This document shows, in pieces, positions 1 to 6,447 of a stretch of DNA of 8,655 bases. Below the pieces are notes generated by a model. It had not been told where the DNA came from. It worked only from the letters and a program-made list of their open reading frames with translations, and ran no database searches. How positions within the stretch are numbered: position 1 is the first letter of the stretch; each line of letters opens with the position of its first letter. The position numbers and the translations under genes were made by a program. Source of the stretch: an uncultured Clostridia bacterium (lineage in GTDB: Bacteria; Bacillota; Clostridia; Monoglobales; Firm-18); NCBI GenBank assembly GCA_937914775.1, contig CALDNB010000218.1, positions 1 through 8,655 of the forward strand. The letters run 5' to 3'.

Positions 1-1410
1 AACTATGATTTCAAGGTGCAACTCACCCATACCTGCGATAATTGTCTGACCTGTTTCTTCGTCTGTATAAGTTTTGAATGTTGGGTCTTCCTCTGCAAGT
101 TTTGATAATGCAATACCCATTTTTTCCTGACCTGCTTTTGTTTTTGGTTCAATAGCAACTCTGATAACGGGTTCGGGGAATTCCATAGATTCCAGAATAA
201 TAGGATGTTTTTCATCACAGAGTGTATCACCTGTTGTTGTGTTCTTAAGACCAACAGCAGCAGCGATATCACCTGAATATACTACAGAGATATCTTCTCT
301 GTGGTTAGCGTGCATTTGCAGAATTCTACCCAAACGTTCTTTATTGCCTTTGCAAGCATTAAGAACATAAGAGCCTGATTCTATGCTACCAGAATATACT
401 CTGAAGTAGCAAATCTTACCAACAAACGGGTCTGTGGCAATTTTAAATGCCAAAGCCGCAAATGGTGCGTCGTCAGAAGACGGTCTTTCTTCTTCTTCGT
501 CTGTATCTGTGTTGATACCTTTGATGTTTGCAACATCTGTAGGAGCAGGCATATAATCAATAACTGCGTCCAAAAGAAGCTGAACACCTTTGTTTCTGTA
601 AGAAGTACCGCAAAGCATAGGAACGATTTCATTGTTGATTGTTGCTTTTCTAAGAGCCTTTTTAAGATCTTCCATAGGAATTTCTTCGCCCTCTAAATAA
701 GCCATCATCAAATCTTCGTCTGTTTCGGCAATAGCCTCAATCATATTTGCTCTGTATTCTTCTGCTTTTTCAAGCATATCAGCAGGAATTTCTTCCTCGC
801 CGTATTCTTTACCCATTTCGTCGTAGTAAATTTCCGCCTTCATCTTCATAAGGTCGATGATACCTCTGAAAGTGTCTTCAGAACCGATAGGAAGTTGAAT
901 CGGAACACCGTTTGCGTGTAATCTGTCTTTAACCATAGATACAACATTATAGAAATCTGCGCCCATAATGTCCATCTTATTTACATAAATCATACGCGGT
1001 ACGCCATAATCATCAGCCTGACGCCATACAGTTTCAGACTGAGGCTCAACGCCACCTTTAGCACACATAACTGTAACAGAACCGTCCAATACTCTTAGTG
1101 AACGCTGTACCTCAACTGTGAAGTCAACGTGTCCGGGAGTATCGATAATGTTGATTCTGTGTTTTATACCTGCTTTAGAGCCTTCTTTTTTAGCCCAGAA
1201 GCAAGTTGTAGCAGCAGAAGTAATTGTAATACCTCTTTCCTGCTCTTGTGCCATCCAGTCCATTGTAGCAGAACCTTCGTGGGTTTCACCGATTTTATGG
1301 TTAATACCGGTATAGTACAAAATTCTTTCAGTAGTAGTAGTTTTACCGGCATCTATGTGAGCCATAATACCGATATTTCTTGTATTCTGTAATGAATACT
1401 CTCTACCCAT
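1..1410 (-). CDS. fusA: Elongation factor G (EF-G), 5' part; 3' end beyond window
   Basis: EF-G is the cytoplasmic translational GTPase that moves tRNAs and mRNA through the ribosome after peptide transfer and, with ribosome recycling factor, splits post-termination ribosomes. The frame is open for 470 codons from ATG 1410 to the window edge, about two thirds of the usual ~690-700 residues. Visible motifs are the G1 P-loop AHIDAGKT (17-24), switch I RGITITSAATT (59-69), G3 DTPGH (90-94) with the GTPase His94, and G4 NKMD (144-147). The G domain and domain II follow, then domain III with GMGELHLEIIV at the cut end. A ribosome binding site AGGAGG (1421-1426) lies 10 bases before ATG. The gene follows rpsG by 39 bases, as in the classical str operon. 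Compared with Bacillus EF-G, about nine extra residues sit between switch I and DTPGH, nearer the E. coli length. Identity is essentially certain. Confidence 0.97.
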   Translation of the reverse strand, partial: MGREYSLQNTRNIGIMAHIDAGKTTTTERILYYTGINHKIGETHEGSATMDWMAQEQERGITITSAATTCFWAKKEGSKAGIKHRINIIDTPGHVDFTVEVQRSLRVLDGSVTVMCAKGGVEPQSETVWRQADDYGVPRMIYVNKMDIMGADFYNVVSMVKDRLHANGVPIQLPIGSEDTFRGIIDLMKMKAEIYYDEMGKEYGEEEIPADMLEKAEEYRANMIEAIAETDEDLMMAYLEGEEIPMEDLKKALRKATINNEIVPMLCGTSYRNKGVQLLLDAVIDYMPAPTDVANIKGINTDTDEEEERPSSDDAPFAALAFKIATDPFVGKICYFRVYSGSIESGSYVLNACKGNKERLGRILQMHANHREDISVVYSGDIAAAVGLKNTTTGDTLCDEKHPIILESMEFPEPVIRVAIEPKTKAGQEKMGIALSKLAEEDPTFKTYTDEETGQTIIAGMGELHLEIIV

Positions 1411-1449
1411 AATCGTGTTTCCTCCTTTCTTTCGTTGTCAGTAACTATA

Positions 1450-1920
1450 TTACCAACGATAGTGAGCAAACGCTTTGTTAGCCTCTGCCATCTTGTGTGT
1501 GTCTTCACGCTTTTTAACAGCACCGCCTGTGCTGTTAACAGCATCCATAAGTTCAGCCGCTAATCTTTCAGACATAGTTCTTTCGTTTCTTAGACGAGCG
1601 TAGTTTGTAAGCCATCTAAGACCAAGAGTTTGTCTTCTTTCAGGTCTTACTTCAATTGGAACCTGGTAGTTAGCACCACCAACTCTTCTAGCTTTAACTT
1701 CAAGAACCGGCATAATGTTGTTCATTGCTTTTTCAAATACTTCCAAAGGTTCTTCGCCAGTTGCTTCCTTGATCTGATCGAAAGCATCGTATACGATTTT
1801 CTGAGCTACACCTTTCTTTCCGTCCAGCATAACGCTGTTGATCAGCTTAGCGACAACAACGCTGCCGTATACCGGATCTGGAAGTACTTCACGCTTAGGT
1901 ACATTTCCTTTTCTTGGCAC
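1450..1920 (-). CDS. rpsG: 30S ribosomal protein S7
   Basis: S7 is a primary assembly protein of the 30S head. It binds the 3' major domain of 16S rRNA and lies near the E-site tRNA and mRNA exit. The gene encodes 156 residues, the normal bacterial length. The protein opens MPRKGNVPKREVLPDP, carries the conserved LDGKKGVAQKI segment and the PIEVRPERRQTLGLRWL core, and ends in ANKAFAHYRW. The start codon is GTG; the next in-frame Met would remove the conserved N-terminus, so GTG 1920 is the only sensible start. It lies between rpsL (138 bases upstream) and fusA (39 bases downstream), so it is probably co-transcribed with both. In E. coli, S7 represses its own operon through the rpsL-rpsG intercistronic RNA; whether that happens here is not shown by the sequence. 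Confidence 0.98.
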   Translation of the reverse strand: MPRKGNVPKREVLPDPVYGSVVVAKLINSVMLDGKKGVAQKIVYDAFDQIKEATGEEPLEVFEKAMNNIMPVLEVKARRVGGANYQVPIEVRPERRQTLGLRWLTNYARLRNERTMSERLAAELMDAVNSTGGAVKKREDTHKMAEANKAFAHYRW

Positions 1921-1928
1921 TTCTCTTC

Positions 1929-1934
1929 CCTCCT
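1929..1934 (-). promoter_or_regulatory. Ribosome binding site of rpsG
   Basis: A full AGGAGG lies 8 bases upstream of GTG 1920. This supports the non-ATG start, which would otherwise be inferred only from the conserved MPRKG N-terminus. Confidence 0.88.
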
Positions 1935-2058
1935 GTTAAATTAACTTCGGTACTCGAACACAACAACCCGGTCAAATGAGTGACTACGATCATTGCGTGC
2001 GCGGTGCTCATTGATCTATATATTGAATAGGTCAAAGGCACTTAAAATTTACCGATTA
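1935..2058 (-). other. rpsL-rpsG intercistronic region, possible S7 autoregulatory leader
   Basis: This 124-base stretch lies between the rpsL stop and the rpsG ribosome binding site and has no credible ORF. It includes a locally GC-rich block near 1995-2008, unlike the AT-rich spacers elsewhere. Short inverted repeats are visible: GATCA/TGATC (1988-1992 with 2012-2016) and TTCG/CGAA (1946-1949 with 1955-1958). The rpsL-rpsG spacer in E. coli is the S7 translational-repression target, and length and position are comparable here. No S7-binding consensus can be read from this sequence, so function is inferred from position only. A clear promoter or terminator is not present. Confidence 0.3.
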
Positions 2059-2475
2059 CTACTTCTGCTTAGGTCTCTTAGCACCATACTTGGAACGAGC
2101 CTGTCTTCTGTCTGCAACGCCTGCAGTATCGAGTGTACCTCTAACGATGTGATATCTTACACCTGGGAGGTCCTTAACTCTTCCGCCTCTGATCAGTACA
2201 ACACTGTGTTCCTGAAGGTTATGTCCGATTCCAGGAATGTATGCTGTTACTTCGATTCCATTAGTGAGACGAACTCTTGCTACTTTTCTAAGAGCTGAGT
2301 TTGGCTTCTTAGGAGTAACTGTCTTTACTGATGTACAAACGCCTCTCTTCTGAGGTGAGCTAACATCAGTCGCAACTCTTCTCAGGGAGTTCATTCCCTT
2401 GTTAAGAGCAGGAGCTGTTGACTTCTTTTCACTGCTGGTTCTGCCCTGACGTACTAATTGGTTAATTGTAGGCAT
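2059..2475 (-). CDS. rpsL: 30S ribosomal protein S12
   Basis: S12 sits at the 30S decoding centre, contacts helices 18, 27 and 44 of 16S rRNA, and helps set decoding accuracy. The protein is 138 residues, the Bacillus/Clostridium length (E. coli has 124), owing to the longer N-terminal segment before SSPQKRGVCT. Family blocks are clear: MPTINQLVRQGR, TPKKPNSALRK (54-64), GIGHNLQEHSVVLIRGGRVKDLPG (82-105) and RSKYGAKRPKQK at the end. Lys56 and Lys101 correspond to E. coli Lys42 and Lys87 in mature numbering, and Pro104 to Pro90. All are wild type, so no classical rpsL streptomycin-resistance change is present. Asp102 is the residue that is methylthiolated in E. coli. ATG 2475 has GAAAGGAGA at 2482-2490 with a 7-base spacing. 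It is the first gene after the internal promoter and likely heads the str transcript. Confidence 0.98.
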   Translation of the reverse strand: MPTINQLVRQGRTSSEKKSTAPALNKGMNSLRRVATDVSSPQKRGVCTSVKTVTPKKPNSALRKVARVRLTNGIEVTAYIPGIGHNLQEHSVVLIRGGRVKDLPGVRYHIVRGTLDTAGVADRRQARSKYGAKRPKQK

Positions 2476-2482
2476 CCTTTTT

Positions 2483-2487
2483 CTCCT
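2483..2487 (-). promoter_or_regulatory. Ribosome binding site of rpsL
   Basis: AGGAG, within the longer GAAAGGAGA, lies 7 bases before ATG 2475. It begins only a few bases after the U-tract of the upstream hairpin, so the terminator-like structure almost touches the translation initiation region. Confidence 0.85.
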
Positions 2488-2493
2488 TTCTTC

Positions 2494-2542
2494 AAAAATA
2501 AAATATGCTGGTCAAGCTTTTGGACAGCTCAGACCAGCATAT
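2494..2542 (-). terminator. Rho-independent-type terminator hairpin between rpoC and rpsL
   Basis: On the minus strand the 5' arm 2542-2532 (ATATGCTGGTC) pairs perfectly over 11 bases with the 3' arm 2513-2503 (GACCAGCATAT). Inside the 18-base loop, AGCT (2529-2526) can pair with AGCT (2518-2515), extending the helix past a small internal loop. The 3' arm runs directly into a U-rich tract, TTTTATTTTT (2503-2494, the first T shared with the stem). This is the expected geometry of an intrinsic terminator for transcripts leaving rpoC. It lies only about 19 bases before the rpsL ATG. Whether it terminates fully, partly, or acts as an attenuator or mRNA processing site cannot be read from the sequence. 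Confidence 0.82.
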
Positions 2543-2572
2543 ATTTTATCATGCTTGTCGTTGTTATGTCAA
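2543..2572 (-). promoter_or_regulatory. Predicted sigma-A promoter for rpsL-rpsG-fusA
   Basis: The -35 box is a perfect TTGACA (2572-2567). An 18-base spacer is followed by TAAAAT (2548-2543), five of six matches to the -10 consensus, preceded by TG one base upstream (TGATAAAAT), an extended -10. The region upstream of -35 is A/T-rich (2573-2599) and could act as an UP-like element. The expected start, 5-8 bases past the -10 box, is 2538-2535, inside the first arm of the hairpin. This gives an untranslated leader of about 60 bases before the rpsL ATG. The match is strong by eye, but transcription from it has not been shown. Confidence 0.78.
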
Positions 2573-2599
2573 TGTTTTTTATGCTATTATTTCAAGCTT

Positions 2600-5500
2600 T
2601 TATTCTTCATACTCAACGATTTCCAGTTCTCCGCCGAATTCCATTTCTGCTGCGAATTCTTCAGCAGCAGCCAGGTCGTTGGCAGTTCCCATTGCAGGTA
2701 CTATATCTTCCATATCGTCTTCATCATCTTCCAGTTCCATTTCCAGCTGGAGCTGTCTATATGCCTCGATCAGAGCAGTGTTCACACCGTAATCGAGATC
2801 GATGGATCTGTACTTCTTCATGCCTGTTCCGGCAGGGATCAGCTTACCGATGATAACGTTTTCCTTAAGACCCTGGAGTTTATCATTCTTACCCTTGATA
2901 GCTGCATCTGTCAGTACTCTTGTAGTTTCCTGGAATGATGCTGCTGACAGGAATGAATCTGTAGCAAGTGAAGCCTTTGTAATACCAAGCAATACGCTTG
3001 AGCATACTGCAGGAGTCTGTCCAGGCTGTAGTGCTGCATTTGCTTCTTCAAATTTATTAATGTCAACGTGTGAACCTGCAAGAAGCATTGTATCTCCTGC
3101 ATCTTCAACTTTAACTTTACGCATCATCTGTCTTACAATAACTTCAATATGTCTGTCGTTAATATCAACACCCTGAAGTCTGTAAACTCTCTGTACTTCC
3201 TGAATTAAATAATTCTGAACGGCTGTAACACCTTTAATTTTCAGTATATCGTGAGGATTTACTGAACCCTCTGTAAGTTCGTCACCTGCTTCGATTACCT
3301 GACCGTCAGTTACTTTAATTCTTGAGCCGTAAGGAATGAAGTAAGAAATAGCGTCACCCGACTCGTCATTTAAAACAGTGATTTCTTTCTTCTTCTTGTT
3401 TTCAGAAATACTTACACGTCCTGCTATTTCAGCAATAATTGCAAGACCTTTCGGTTTTCTTGCTTCAAACAATTCTTCTACACGGGGCAAACCTTGTGTG
3501 ATATCGTCTCCCGCAACACCGCCGGTATGGAAAGTTCTCATTGTTAACTGAGTACCAGGCTCACCGATTGACTGCGCAGCAATAATACCAACTGCTTCAC
3601 CTACGTTTATAGCACTTGCAAGAGCAAGGTTAGAACCGTAACATTTAGCACAAACGCCCACTTTTGCTTTACATTTAAGAACAGAGCGGATTTTAACAAC
3701 CTTAACTCCGGCTTTCACAATAGCGTTTGCTTCTTTATCAAACATAAGTGTTCCTTTTGGAACGATAACTTCCCCTGTTTCAGGATGTTTAACATCTTCA
3801 GCAGTATATCTGCCGTGAAGTCTGTCAAACAAACCTTCAATTAACTCGTTGCCGTCTTTGATGTCGGAAACTTCAATATACTCATCAGTACCGCAATCAT
3901 GTTCTCTTATAATAACGTCCTGTGATACGTCAACAAGTCTTCTTGTCAAGTAACCTGAGTCCGCAGTTCTAAGAGCAGTATCCGCAAGACCTTTTCTTGC
4001 ACCGTGAGTTGAAATGAAGTATTCAAGAACATTAAGACCTTCACGGAAGTTAGCACGAATAGGAATTTCAACGGGACGGCCTGTTGTATCAGCCATAAGA
4101 CCACGCATAGCCGCCAACTGTCTGATCTGGTTGATACTACCACGGGCACCTGAGTCAGCCATCATAAATATAGGATTATATTCATTAAGGTTTTTCATAA
4201 GTGCTTCAGATACCTTTTTACTTGTATCATTCCAGATATCAATAATGTTGTTGTATCTTTCTTCGTCTGTTAAGAAACCTCTTCTGTACTGCTTTGTAAC
4301 TTTTTCAACTTCTGTTTCTGCCTCTGCAAGGTACTGTTTCTTTTCTTCAGGAATTTCCATATCACTTACGGAAATAGTAATAGCACCTCTTGTTGAGTAC
4401 TTAAAGCCTAATGCTTTTAATTTATCAAGCAACTCTGCAGTAACGGCAGTACCGTGAGTTCTGATTGCTTTGTCAACGATTTTACCAAGCATTTTCTTAC
4501 CTACAACATTCTTGTCTTTTACAAGGTAGTAGTGTGCTTTCATTGGTCCGTCGCCTTCAGCAACTCTTGTTACAACCATATCTCTTGCAGTAATTTCCCC
4601 TGCTTTTAACAGTTTGTCGATTTCCTTTTTGGTAGCAGGTGTTTTAACAACATCTATTTCCAAATCAAGAATATTTTCTTTTTTGCTTCTGTCAACAAAG
4701 CCCAAATCCTGAGGAATTACTTCGTTAAAGATAATTCTTCCGCAAGTAGTCTGGATAATACCGTTATATACTTTGCCCTCATACTCTTTGCTTGTTTTAA
4801 CAAAGATTACTGAGTGAAGTGTAATTGCTTTTGCATTGTATGCAAGAAGAACTTCGTCGAATGAAGAGAATACTTTTCCTTCACCGGGTTCTCCTGCTTT
4901 GTAAAGTGTAAGGTAATATGCACCAAGTACCATATCCTGAGTAGGAACAGCAACAGGGCGTCCGTCCTGAGGTTTTAAAAGGTTGTTAGCAGAAAGCATT
5001 AAGAATCTTGCTTCTGCCTGAGCCTCTGATGACAAAGGAACGTGAACAGCCATCTGGTCACCGTCGAAGTCAGCGTTGTACGCAGTACATACAAGAGGAT
5101 GAAGTTTTAACGCTCTGCCCTCTACAAGTACCGGCTCAAATGCCTGGATACCAAGTCTGTGAAGTGTAGGAGCACGGTTTAGTAATACCGGATGCTCTTT
5201 GATTACATCTTCAAGTACGTCCCATACCTCGTTCTGAACACGCTCAACCATTCTCTTTGCAGATTTAATGTTGTGAGCAGTTCCGTCGTTTACAAGACGT
5301 TTCATAACGAATGGTTTAAACAGTTCGATAGCCATTTCTTTTGGCAAACCGCACTGGTAAATCTTAAGTTCGGGACCTACAACGATAACGGAACGTCCTG
5401 AATAGTCAACACGTTTACCAAGCAAGTTCTGTCTGAAACGTCCCTGCTTACCTTTAAGCATATCGGAAAGAGACTTAAGCGGTCTGTTTCCTGGGCCTGT

Positions 5501-6415
5501 AACAGGTCTTCCTCTTCTGCCGTTATCTATTAGTGAGTCAACTGCTTCCTGAAGCATTCTCTTTTCATTTCTTACGATAATGTCGGGAGCGCCAAGTTCA
5601 AGAAGTCTTTTTAATCTGTTGTTTCTGTTAATAACACGTCTGTATAGGTCATTTAAATCACTTGTAGCAAATCTGCCGCCGTCAAGTTGTACCATAGGTC
5701 TGATTTCCGGTGGGATAACAGGAATTACGTCCATAATCATCCATTCAGGTTTGTTACCGCTTTGCAGGAATGACTCAACAACGTCAAGTCTTTTTGCAAT
5801 ACGGATTTTTTTCTGACCTACAGAATCTTTTAATTCTTCTCTTAACTCTCTTGAAAGTGTCTCCAAATCAAGTTCAGCCAACAGTTTCTTAACTGATTCT
5901 GCACCCATACCTGCTTCAAATTTGTCACCGTAACGCTCAACAGCCTCTTTGTATTCTTTTTCTGAAAGAACACTGTATTTTGCAAGAGGTGTTTTGCCCG
6001 GGTTAGTTACTATATAAGAAGCAAAGTACAATACTTTTTCAAGTATTCTCGGAGAAATATCAAGGATAAGTCCCATTCTGCTGGGGATACCTTTGAAATA
6101 CCAGATGTGAGAAACGGGAGCAGCAAGTTCAATGTGTCCCATTCTTTCTCTTCTTACTTTTGCTTTGGTAATTTCAACTCCGCACTTGTCGCAGATAATA
6201 CCTTTGTATCTTATTCTTTTGTATTTACCGCAATGACATTCCCAGTCTTTTTGCGGTCCGAAAATACGTTCGCAGAACAAACCGTCTTTTTCCGGTTTTA
6301 GTGTTCTGTAATTTATTGTTTCGGGCTTTTTAACTTCACCGTGAGACCATTCTCTTATTTTATCCGGTGATGCAAGTCCTATTTGTATAGCATCAAAATT
6401 ATTGAATTCAAGCAA
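2600..6415 (-). CDS. rpoC: DNA-directed RNA polymerase subunit beta'
   Basis: Beta' forms the DNA-binding clamp and, with beta, the active site of RNA polymerase. Read from TTG 6415 it has 1271 residues. The clamp zinc site is C60, C62, C75, C78 (CHCGKYK...CDKCG). The Mg2+ loop NADFDGDQ (447-454) supplies catalytic D449, D451 and D453. The bridge helix surrounds YFISTHGARKGLADTAL (about 799-815). The second zinc site is C841, C915, C922 and C925. The trigger loop has MRTFHTGG with H963. The whole core is collinear with Bacillus RpoC, without breaks. The start matters: an upstream in-frame TTG at 6424 abuts the ribosome binding site, while TTG 6415 has 9-base spacing and gives MLEFNNFDAIQIGLASP, matching relatives. 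After the normal Bacillus end point (near KYR) it continues for about 70 residues into an acidic tail ending EIVEYEE. It follows rpoB by 32 bases, so the two are probably one transcript. Confidence 0.97.
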   Translation of the reverse strand: MLEFNNFDAIQIGLASPDKIREWSHGEVKKPETINYRTLKPEKDGLFCERIFGPQKDWECHCGKYKRIRYKGIICDKCGVEITKAKVRRERMGHIELAAPVSHIWYFKGIPSRMGLILDISPRILEKVLYFASYIVTNPGKTPLAKYSVLSEKEYKEAVERYGDKFEAGMGAESVKKLLAELDLETLSRELREELKDSVGQKKIRIAKRLDVVESFLQSGNKPEWMIMDVIPVIPPEIRPMVQLDGGRFATSDLNDLYRRVINRNNRLKRLLELGAPDIIVRNEKRMLQEAVDSLIDNGRRGRPVTGPGNRPLKSLSDMLKGKQGRFRQNLLGKRVDYSGRSVIVVGPELKIYQCGLPKEMAIELFKPFVMKRLVNDGTAHNIKSAKRMVERVQNEVWDVLEDVIKEHPVLLNRAPTLHRLGIQAFEPVLVEGRALKLHPLVCTAYNADFDGDQMAVHVPLSSEAQAEARFLMLSANNLLKPQDGRPVAVPTQDMVLGAYYLTLYKAGEPGEGKVFSSFDEVLLAYNAKAITLHSVIFVKTSKEYEGKVYNGIIQTTCGRIIFNEVIPQDLGFVDRSKKENILDLEIDVVKTPATKKEIDKLLKAGEITARDMVVTRVAEGDGPMKAHYYLVKDKNVVGKKMLGKIVDKAIRTHGTAVTAELLDKLKALGFKYSTRGAITISVSDMEIPEEKKQYLAEAETEVEKVTKQYRRGFLTDEERYNNIIDIWNDTSKKVSEALMKNLNEYNPIFMMADSGARGSINQIRQLAAMRGLMADTTGRPVEIPIRANFREGLNVLEYFISTHGARKGLADTALRTADSGYLTRRLVDVSQDVIIREHDCGTDEYIEVSDIKDGNELIEGLFDRLHGRYTAEDVKHPETGEVIVPKGTLMFDKEANAIVKAGVKVVKIRSVLKCKAKVGVCAKCYGSNLALASAINVGEAVGIIAAQSIGEPGTQLTMRTFHTGGVAGDDITQGLPRVEELFEARKPKGLAIIAEIAGRVSISENKKKKEITVLNDESGDAISYFIPYGSRIKVTDGQVIEAGDELTEGSVNPHDILKIKGVTAVQNYLIQEVQRVYRLQGVDINDRHIEVIVRQMMRKVKVEDAGDTMLLAGSHVDINKFEEANAALQPGQTPAVCSSVLLGITKASLATDSFLSAASFQETTRVLTDAAIKGKNDKLQGLKENVIIGKLIPAGTGMKKYRSIDLDYGVNTALIEAYRQLQLEMELEDDEDDMEDIVPAMGTANDLAAAEEFAAEMEFGGELEIVEYEE

Positions 6416-6424
6416 AAATCTCAA

Positions 6425-6430
6425 CTCCTT
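6425..6430 (-). promoter_or_regulatory. Ribosome binding site of rpoC that decides its start
   Basis: AAGGAG ends at 6425, directly touching the longer-frame TTG at 6424 (no spacer) and 9 bases before TTG at 6415. Only the latter spacing suits initiation. It also yields the conserved beta' N-terminus, so the shorter protein is preferred. Confidence 0.85.
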
Positions 6431-6447
6431 CTAAAATTTCCATCGAA

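Noticed and set aside
2017..2045. Possible second promoter before rpsG: TATATA at 2017-2022 with a -35 candidate 17 bases upstream
   Set aside because: The -35 candidate reads TTAAGT, only three of six matches. A nearby TTGACC (2035-2030) has no -10 box at the right distance. AT-rich spacers produce such boxes often.
2059..2475. Antibiotic-resistance changes in S12 or in the visible part of beta
   Set aside because: S12 Lys56, Lys101 and Pro104 are the normal residues, and the main rifampicin cluster of beta is outside the window, so no resistance claim can be made.
2503..2542. The 11-base inverted repeat as a mobile-element end or operator
   Set aside because: There is no transposase or target duplication, and the repeat is immediately followed on the transcribed strand by a U-tract, which fits a terminator.
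4014..4457. Plus-strand ORF of 147 codons, and similar plus-strand ORFs such as 2458-2853 and 6383-6697
   Set aside because: They lie opposite conserved rpoC, rpsL or rpoB coding sequence, read as low-complexity or Ser/Phe-rich shadows, and have no recognisable protein family signature.
6422..6424. TTG 6424 as the rpoC start
   Set aside because: It directly abuts the ribosome binding site and adds residues absent from relatives; TTG 6415 fits better.
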